This document shows, piece after piece, positions 31,371 to 36,391 of a stretch of 36,391 nucleotides of DNA (positions within the stretch are counted from its first letter, which is position 1; the number at the start of each line of letters is the position of its first letter). The translations under genes and the position numbers were made by a program. The notes under the pieces are model-generated. The model ran no database searches and had not been told where the DNA came from. It worked only from the letters and a program-made list of their open reading frames with translations. This stretch comes from an uncultured Lachnospiraceae bacterium (GTDB lineage: Bacteria; Bacillota; Clostridia; Lachnospirales; Lachnospiraceae). The stretch is taken from NCBI GenBank assembly GCA_944377385.1, contig CALWET010000071.1, positions 1 through 36,391 on the forward strand. Reading direction: 5' to 3'.

Positions 31371-33196
31371 AACTTCTCACGACCTCCTTTGAAGATTCCG
31401 AAGCCGAAGTGGTCACATCTCAGACACCTGTCGGCCTCCTGCCTGATCTCTCCAGGCTTCATGCAGTTTTCCACAGCATTAAAGTCGCACTTTCTCTCGC
31501 AGGCCTCCCTCTCGGTCATCTCTACTCTGCCGCAGGGAGTGCGGTCGCTTATGTTAGGCACCGGTATCTCGATGTCACAGCTTATCTCGTGATGATATCC
31601 CAGATATTCGTCGATATTTGCAGCCATGACCTTTGCGGCGGCCACTGCCTTTATGACGGTAGCAGGCCCTGAGGCACAGTCTCCTCCCGCAAATACTCCG
31701 GGGATCTCCTTGAAGCCTCCGTTTGGCAGCGTCTCTATCCTGCCTCTCTTTACGGGTATGCCGGATTCCTCGTAGTGTCTGGTCTCTATATTCTGACCTA
31801 TGGCTACTATCAGTGTCTGGCAGGGGATGAACTCGTCCGGCTCTCCGTTTGCCTTTACGGAAGCCCTGCCGTCCTTTATGAGGCTGATCATCTGTGGAGT
31901 GACATATATACCGTTCACTCTGCCATCCTCCCCAACGGAAATGGATGAAGGAGCCTTCAGGGTCTGGACCTCAACGCCCTCGGCTATGGCACCCTCTATC
32001 TCTGCGGGAAGGGCCGTCATGTCAGCTACCCTTCGTCTGTATACTATGCTTACCTTTTTGGCTCCAAGACGGATGGCCGTCCTGACTGCGTCCATGGATA
32101 CATTGCCGCCGCCTATGACTGCCACCTCCTGGCCTGTGAGATCCATATGCTCTCCCATGCCAACGGCCCTGAGGAAATCGACTGCGGACATGATGCCTTC
32201 GGCATCCTCGCCCGGAAGCCCAAGCTTTTTATCGGTGGAGGCTCCCACGGTGATAAGCACGGCATCATACTTCTGCCTGAGCTCATCCAGCTTTATGTCA
32301 CGGCCTACCTTTACCCCGTATCTGACCTCTATGCCTGTCTCCAGTATGGCATCCGTATCCTCCTCAAGGCGTTCCTTGGGAAGCCTGTAGTTGGGTATTC
32401 CATAGCGAAGCATGCCTCCAAGCTTTGGAAGCATCTCAAACACAGTGACCTGATGTCCCATGAGCTGAAGATAATATGCTGAAGAAAGACCTGAGGGGCC
32501 GCCTCCTACTACGGCGATCTTTTTGCCTGTGGAGGGACCGCACTTGGGCGCAGGCACCTTGCCCGCATAGTCTGCTGCCGCTCTTTTTAGGCCGCGTATA
32601 TTGACCGAGGAATCCACCATGTTCCTGCGGCATCTGGCCTCACAGGGATGCTCACAGATAAATCCACAGGTGCATGGGAAGGGATTGTCCTTTCTGATCA
32701 GCGCAATGGCATCAGCAAACCTGCCCTCTCTCACAAGGGCAATATATCCGGGGATATCGACATGAGCCGGGCAGAGAGCCACGCAGGGAACGGGCTGTGA
32801 TGTCATGCAGGTGCAGCGCTTGTGCTTTACATGCTCCTCATAGTCATCCCTGCAGTTAAGGACGCTCTTCAGGACCATGCTGGCTGCTTCATAGCCTATG
32901 GCACAGTCTGCCGTCTCCATGATGGATCTGGCCGTATCTTCAATAATGTCGATGGTCTCGTAATCTGCCTTGCCGTCAAGCACATCCGTAAGCAGTCTTT
33001 TGAGCTGCATGAGCCCTATACGACAGGGCGCGCACTTGCCGCAGGACTGGGCATGGCACATCTCCACAAAGACTCTCGTGATATCTACAGGGCAAAGTCC
33101 GGGAGGGCTTGCCACTATCCTCTGCTCGAGGTTCTTGTAGATAGACTCGACAACAAGCTGAGACTTACTTGGCGTAAGTATCTCAAGTCTGCTCAT
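31364..33196 (-). CDS. NuoF C-terminal [4Fe-4S] domain fused to GltD-like NAD(P)H flavoprotein
   Basis: This is a 610-residue fusion. Residues 1 to about 125 match the C-terminal part of NuoF/HydB, with the cluster motif SCGKCAPCR and a later Cys in DCAIGYEAA. The GltD/NfnB-like part follows. Its N-terminal Fe-S domain has CVALCPAHVDIPGYI and CTCGFICEHPCEARCRR. The FAD site is IAVVGGGPSGLSSAYYL, the NAD(P)H site is VAVIGGGNVSMDAVRTA, and the second FAD motif is GVFAGGDCASGPATV. The tail carries DRCLRCD. NuoF's N-terminal FMN/NADH domain is absent. The frame is open to 33319, but GGAGG lies 9 bases before ATG 33196 (MSRLEILTPSK), which is the start used here. The protein is probably the electron-input subunit for the overlapping group A hydrogenase gene. 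Confidence 0.9.
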   Translation of the reverse strand: MSRLEILTPSKSQLVVESIYKNLEQRIVASPPGLCPVDITRVFVEMCHAQSCGKCAPCRIGLMQLKRLLTDVLDGKADYETIDIIEDTARSIMETADCAIGYEAASMVLKSVLNCRDDYEEHVKHKRCTCMTSQPVPCVALCPAHVDIPGYIALVREGRFADAIALIRKDNPFPCTCGFICEHPCEARCRRNMVDSSVNIRGLKRAAADYAGKVPAPKCGPSTGKKIAVVGGGPSGLSSAYYLQLMGHQVTVFEMLPKLGGMLRYGIPNYRLPKERLEEDTDAILETGIEVRYGVKVGRDIKLDELRQKYDAVLITVGASTDKKLGLPGEDAEGIMSAVDFLRAVGMGEHMDLTGQEVAVIGGGNVSMDAVRTAIRLGAKKVSIVYRRRVADMTALPAEIEGAIAEGVEVQTLKAPSSISVGEDGRVNGIYVTPQMISLIKDGRASVKANGEPDEFIPCQTLIVAIGQNIETRHYEESGIPVKRGRIETLPNGGFKEIPGVFAGGDCASGPATVIKAVAAAKVMAANIDEYLGYHHEISCDIEIPVPNISDRTPCGRVEMTEREACERKCDFNAVENCMKPGEIRQEADRCLRCDHFGFGIFKGGREKLW

Positions 33197-33217
33197 AAAA
33201 CATAACCTCCAAAATAG

Positions 33218-33239
33218 AGTACGGAGCCTCGTCCGTACT
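33218..33239. promoter_or_regulatory. Perfect inverted repeat in the hydrogenase operon leader
   Basis: AGTACGGA (33218-33225) and TCCGTACT (33232-33239) form an 8-bp perfect stem with a 6-base loop. It lies between the predicted transcription start near 33259 and the SD of the flavoprotein gene. It could be a leader hairpin that protects the mRNA or a repressor operator. No T tract follows, so it is not a terminator. Confidence 0.55.
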
Positions 33240-33265
33240 TGATAAATTGATGTGTGATAATCCAG

Positions 33266-33274
33266 ATTATACCA
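33266..33274 (-). promoter_or_regulatory. Extended -10 promoter of the hydrogenase operon
   Basis: The minus strand reads TGGTATAAT: a perfect TATAAT with the TGn extension, which can work without a good -35. No strong -35 is seen at 16-18 bases. It lies 70 bases upstream of the flavoprotein start codon. Confidence 0.6.
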
Positions 33275-33330
33275 TTTATTTTGTGTATTTACTATAAAAG
33301 TTTGACCAAAAAATAACAAAATTTACAACA

Positions 33331-33374
33331 AAAAAGACCATGGATCCCGGGCCATTGCCTCCTGTCCATGGTCT
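33331..33374 (-). terminator. Intrinsic terminator of the group B hydrogenase gene
   Basis: A perfect 10-bp stem, AGACCATGGA (33335-33344) with TCCATGGTCT (33365-33374), is followed on the minus strand by a T run (plus A run from 33331). It separates the group B gene from the group A operon. Confidence 0.85.
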
Positions 33375-33407
33375 GAATGAACATAAATATATATTTGCTT
33401 AGTGAGA

Positions 33408-34931
33408 TCAATCCACCAGCTTTTCAAGCTCCTTTACATGCTCTGTCTCATTGGAGTTCACATGGTGGGCCTTCTGGGCATAGAGGTTCACTTGTGCCGC
33501 TGATTTCTTTATGGGCTGCATGGTGCCTGCTCCGCCAACACAGCCTCCGGGACAGGCCATGCCCTCCAGCAGATAGCCATTGTACTTTCCGGCCTTTGCC
33601 AGGGTCAGCATCTTCCTGCATTCTCTGAGGCCCTCGGCATTCATGGTCTTTACCTCTCCCCTTTCGGGATACATGCTCTTTATGACATCCACCACTGACT
33701 TTGCCACTCCGCCGGCCACGGCAAAATTCCTTCCGTCGGCAGAGGCATCGTTGACGCCCTCTTCCTCAGCCAGGCTCTGCACATCTATGTTCCTTGCCTC
33801 GAATATACCTGTCATCTCCTCAAAGGTCAGGACGAAATCTACGTCCGAACGCACAGAGGTACGCATGGCCTCAAGCTTTTTAGCAGAGCAGGGACCTATG
33901 AACACTACCTTGCCCTTTTCACGCTGGGCCTTGATGAGCCTTGCACAAAGGGTCATGGGTGTCAGTGCCATGGATATGCACTCTGCCTGCTCAGGGAACA
34001 GCTTCTTTGCCATGACTGACCAGGCGGGACAGCAGGATGTAGCCAGGAAGGGCTTTTTGTCCGGGACCTCGTTTACAAAGTCTATGGCCTCCTGAGTTGC
34101 ACAAAGGTCTGCGCCTATGGCCACCTCAAATACATCCGCAAAGCCCAGCTCCTTCATGGCAGCCCTGAGCTTTCCGGGAGTGACCTTGGCTCCAAACTGT
34201 CCTACAAAGGCAGGAGCCACGGCTGCATAGACCTTTTCTCCTGACTGTATGGCCCTTATGACCTGGAAGATCTGGGACTTGTCTGCTATCGCTCCAAAGG
34301 GGCAGTTTACCAGACACTGTCCGCAGGATACGCATTTGTCATAATTTATCTCTGCCCTGCCATTTTCATCCGAGCTTATGGCATCCATACCGCAGGCCTT
34401 TGCACAGGGCCTCTCCTGGATGATGATGGCATTGTAGGAGCATACCTCGGCACAGCGTCCGCACTTTATGCATTTTTCCTGATCTATGTGGGACCTGCCA
34501 TCGAAATGGTCAAGCTTTATGGCCTCCTTGGGACATACCTCCTCACAGGGATGTGCCAGACAGCCCTGACAGCCCTCGGTGACCGTGACCAGCTTTTCCG
34601 CACAGCCATTGCAGGCAAATTTGATCACATTGATCAGAGGCGGAGTATAATAGGTCTCGTCCTTATTTGCAGCCTCTATGCCCTCTGAGATAGGCGCATG
34701 CTCAGCTGCGCTCCTGCTGGGAAGGCCCATGGCAAGCCTCAGCCTTTCTCCTACTATGGCTCTTTCCCAGAAAACATTGTTCCTGTATTTTCCCACCTCA
34801 CCGGGGATGATCTTGTAGGGAAGCTCCTCTATGCGCTTCTCGATATCAGCATCCCTGTCATAGGCAAGGCGCGCCACCTCGGTAAAGATCTTGTGTCTTA
34901 TCTCCTGTATCCTTGTTTCTACTCCTCTCAT
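33408..34931 (-). CDS. [FeFe] hydrogenase, group B
   Basis: This 507-residue protein carries several [4Fe-4S] motifs before a C-terminal H-cluster domain. It has CxxC sites at 107-110 and 121-133, two ferredoxin-like sets at 154-164 and 176-180/200-210, then L1 TSCCPAW (298-304), L2 GPCSAKKLE (346-354) and L3 EGMACPGGCVGGAG (about 456-469). The cysteines expected to hold the H-cluster are all present. L1 with PAW and L2 without Met are typical of group B rather than group A. Group B enzymes are mostly uncharacterised, probably ferredoxin-linked, and may work in H2 production or sensing. The start is firm (GGAGGAGAG before ATG 34931). The gene is separated from the group A operon by a terminator and a promoter and seems to be its own unit or the end of the thrE unit. 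Confidence 0.93.
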   Translation of the reverse strand: MRGVETRIQEIRHKIFTEVARLAYDRDADIEKRIEELPYKIIPGEVGKYRNNVFWERAIVGERLRLAMGLPSRSAAEHAPISEGIEAANKDETYYTPPLINVIKFACNGCAEKLVTVTEGCQGCLAHPCEEVCPKEAIKLDHFDGRSHIDQEKCIKCGRCAEVCSYNAIIIQERPCAKACGMDAISSDENGRAEINYDKCVSCGQCLVNCPFGAIADKSQIFQVIRAIQSGEKVYAAVAPAFVGQFGAKVTPGKLRAAMKELGFADVFEVAIGADLCATQEAIDFVNEVPDKKPFLATSCCPAWSVMAKKLFPEQAECISMALTPMTLCARLIKAQREKGKVVFIGPCSAKKLEAMRTSVRSDVDFVLTFEEMTGIFEARNIDVQSLAEEEGVNDASADGRNFAVAGGVAKSVVDVIKSMYPERGEVKTMNAEGLRECRKMLTLAKAGKYNGYLLEGMACPGGCVGGAGTMQPIKKSAAQVNLYAQKAHHVNSNETEHVKELEKLVD

Positions 34932-34957
34932 CTCTCCTCCGTTTGTTTGAAGATCTT

Positions 34958-34988
34958 AGTATATCCTTATTTATCGCCTCTTGATCAA
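34958..34988 (-). promoter_or_regulatory. Possible promoter of the group B hydrogenase gene
   Basis: The minus strand has TTGATC (plus 34983-34988) and TATACT (plus 34958-34963) with a 19-base spacer, longer than ideal. No terminator is seen after the upstream thrE gene, so read-through is an alternative. Confidence 0.35.
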
Positions 34989-35037
34989 GGCTTTATTATG
35001 AAGCGGACTTTGTCGCAAGCTGTGTTTGTGAAGCTGC

Positions 35038-35505
35038 TCAGCGGTAGCCCTCATAATGTCCGTATCTCAGCCTGTCACTTATATTCATGTATATCTTTAC
35101 TACCGTAGTGACTAAAACTATGCCCAGGTTCATGGCTGCTATTATGTCCATAAGCTCTATGGCATAGCGCAGGCTGAGCCCCGTCTCTCCTATGAACAGG
35201 TTCCATACCATGTTGTAAAGGTCTCCCCCGGGGATCTCCGGAAACAGCATGGGCACCAGCAGCATGGTGGTAGGCACCTTGAATCTGCGGGCAGCAAGCT
35301 CCGAAAGTACCGTCATGAATATGGCTATGGCAAAATTGCTCCAGAATATACTGCCTGAAAGCTCCAGCACGGCCACATAGGAGGCATAGCCCAGCATGGC
35401 ACAGAAGGCGTTCAGAGCAGATATACGTACCCCCACGTTGTAGTACATCGAAAAACCCAGTGTCCCGATAAAGGAACACAGGATATGCAGAACCGTCTCT
35501 TCCAA
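35038..35505 (-). CDS. Threonine/serine exporter family protein, ThrE C-terminal half
   Basis: This 155-residue membrane protein has four to five hydrophobic helices, matching the smaller ThrE/YjjB half (GFSMYYNVGVRISALNAFCAMLGY, then FKVPTTMLLVPMLFPEIPGG, conserved in the family). Together with the upstream gene product it should form a two-part exporter of threonine/serine-like small metabolites. The start codon is TTG at 35505, supported by AGGAGG 6 bases upstream. It lies 11 bases after the partner gene. Confidence 0.87.
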   Translation of the reverse strand: MEETVLHILCSFIGTLGFSMYYNVGVRISALNAFCAMLGYASYVAVLELSGSIFWSNFAIAIFMTVLSELAARRFKVPTTMLLVPMLFPEIPGGDLYNMVWNLFIGETGLSLRYAIELMDIIAAMNLGIVLVTTVVKIYMNISDRLRYGHYEGYR

Positions 35506-35516
35506 AGCGTTCCCTC

Positions 35517-36299
35517 CTACATGAAAAGCAATGCAGCCGATACAAAGCCAAGGGCTATGGCAGCCGCTCCCAGCACTGCTGACAAAAATCCCATGATCCC
35601 GCTCAAAAGATCATTGTTTATCATGTCCCTGACTGAGGTCATGAGCCCCGAGCCTGAGATCATGAGCATGATGTTGCCCATGGATATGACTCCATAGTCC
35701 TCGCCAAGGCCAAGGGCCATCAAAAGGCAGATGACCGCACCGACCATAAAGGCCTCTATATAGGCTGTGACAAAGTTCTGTATACGTGCCAGGTCCATGA
35801 GCCTGCCCGAAAAATAAAGGGCTATGGCTGCCACGGCTGAGACAGCGGAATCCGCAATGCCCCCTCCGAAAAACATGGTCATGGCTGCCGAAGCCATCAT
35901 GTATATCAGACAGGTCTGCCATGAAAGATAAGGCTCTCTCTCCTCTATGGCAGTGAGCCTTTGCCTGAACTGCTCAGGATCGGCAGGCTCCTGGCATATC
36001 TCTCTGCTCAGGGCATTGCAGGCTCTGATCCTCTCCATGTTCTTCTTGATCTCCAGGACCCTGCGCATCTGGGTAAAGCTTTCTCCGTCCTCACGGGTAA
36101 AGCTGATGATGATGCAGTTCATGATGGTCAGACAGTCCACTGATCTGTAGCCATAGGCTATGCCAAGGCGATAGACCGTATCCTCCACCCTGCTGACCTC
36201 GCCCCCATAACGAAGCATCATCTCTCCAAGCTCCGCTATACAGGCACCTATCCTTTCAGATTCATATCCTCCTTTAAGGAGTCCGCAGTCCCCGCTCAT
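35517..36299 (-). CDS. Threonine/serine exporter family protein, ThrE N-terminal half
   Basis: This 260-residue protein has the larger ThrE/YjjP half. The soluble N-terminal part (about 1-125) contains GEMMLRYGGEVSRVEDTVYRL, the family's hydrolase-like amphipathic region. About five membrane helices follow from residue 133 (LIYMMASAAMTMFFGGG) to the C-terminus (GFLSAVLGAAAIALGFVSAAL). The start ATG overlaps the stop of the upstream BRCT gene (ATGA), so translation is coupled. It pairs with the smaller half downstream. Confidence 0.88.
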   Translation of the reverse strand: MSGDCGLLKGGYESERIGACIAELGEMMLRYGGEVSRVEDTVYRLGIAYGYRSVDCLTIMNCIIISFTREDGESFTQMRRVLEIKKNMERIRACNALSREICQEPADPEQFRQRLTAIEEREPYLSWQTCLIYMMASAAMTMFFGGGIADSAVSAVAAIALYFSGRLMDLARIQNFVTAYIEAFMVGAVICLLMALGLGEDYGVISMGNIMLMISGSGLMTSVRDMINNDLLSGIMGFLSAVLGAAAIALGFVSAALLFM

Positions 36300-36391
36300 G
36301 CCTTATGTCCGTCCCGAATTAGTCTTAAAAGCTCTTCTTCGTTTATTATGGGTATGGAAAGCTCCTTGGCCTTCTGATTTTTTGATGAGCT
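36296..36391 (-). CDS. BRCT-domain protein C-terminus, probably NAD+-dependent DNA ligase LigA (partial)
   Basis: Only the last 31 residues are in the window; the gene runs off the right edge. The text KAKELSIPIINEEELLRLI matches the end of a BRCT domain: the K-A-x-x-L-x-I-P-I-I-x-E-E-E pattern seen at the C-terminus of bacterial LigA. Other BRCT carriers, such as a DnaQ-like exonuclease, cannot be excluded. Its stop codon overlaps the ATG of the thrE N-terminal half. Confidence 0.6.
   Translation of the reverse strand, partial: SSSKNQKAKELSIPIINEEELLRLIRDGHKA

Noticed and set aside
33240..33407. Rex redox-regulator operator upstream of the hydrogenase operon
   Set aside because: No TTGTGAA-N4-TTCACAA-like sequence is present on either strand.
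1..36391. CRISPR array, prophage, insertion sequence or rRNA
   Set aside because: No regularly spaced repeats, transposase, integrase, phage structural gene or rRNA-like stretch was seen.

Overview
The window looks like chromosomal DNA from an obligately anaerobic Firmicute of the class Clostridia, most like Lachnospiraceae. This is inferred from gene content: two [FeFe] hydrogenase types (group A with NuoG-like modules, and group B), a class II GalT, a DUF1846 protein, a Gx transporter, a split ThrE exporter, an OadB pump with a tiny OadG-like partner, and strong AGGAGG-type ribosome binding sites. By eye, most genes use many ATA and AGG/AGA codons. There is no prophage, insertion sequence, CRISPR array or rRNA. 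This is mostly a core or housekeeping region, with one compact accessory locus.

Layout. 1-4600 (+): the 3' end of a TPR protein gene, then two tandem S9 (prolyl oligopeptidase family) peptidase paralogues. The first is broken by a one-base frameshift in a C run; the second is intact. 4603-4931: a predicted type I toxin-antitoxin locus, with a 23-residue membrane peptide, convergent consensus promoters, a shared 12-bp terminator stem and an inverted repeat at the two transcription starts. 5050-6375 (-): rarA. 6570-7736 (+): an M20 amidohydrolase. 7810-10269 (-): a MalY/PatB-type C-S lyase and a DAACS symporter in one operon, divergent from a MarR regulator gene (10457-10987, +). Two related palindromes, one over the malY-type promoter, are good candidates for the regulator's operator. 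11227-12505 (-): oadB plus a 41-residue OadG-like subunit. 12650-16096 (-): a MacAB-like tripartite ABC exporter (membrane fusion protein, ATPase, permease) with its own promoter and terminator. 16252-18075 (-): a secreted 5'-nucleotidase containing a LysM module. 18238-18825 (+): an ECF S component. 18963-19034 (+): tRNA-Gln(UUG). 19097-22963 (-): dacA-like carboxypeptidase, a hypothetical membrane-anchored protein and queA. 23087-33196 (-): a possible long transcription unit reading flavoprotein, group A hydrogenase, Gx transporter, galT, YwaF-like membrane protein, DUF1846, ftsH. 33408-34931 (-): group B [FeFe] hydrogenase. 35038-36391 (-): the two ThrE halves and the 3' end of a BRCT-domain gene (probably ligA).

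How the genes fit together. The hydrogenase cluster supplies the fermentative redox theme. The group A enzyme is translationally coupled to a flavoprotein that fuses the C-terminal [4Fe-4S] part of NuoF to a GltD-like NAD(P)H dehydrogenase, but lacks NuoF's FMN/NADH domain. OadB, the DAACS symporter and ThrE suggest ion-coupled traffic of small acids and amino acids. The MalY-type lyase next to a symporter suggests uptake and cleavage of a sulfur amino acid under MarR control.

The most interesting observations are: the toxin-antitoxin locus, whose repeats are inverted rather than direct; the NuoF-GltD fusion beside the hydrogenases; the paired MarR-type palindromes; and the carboxypeptidase in which the SxN motif reads Ser-Ala-Cys.
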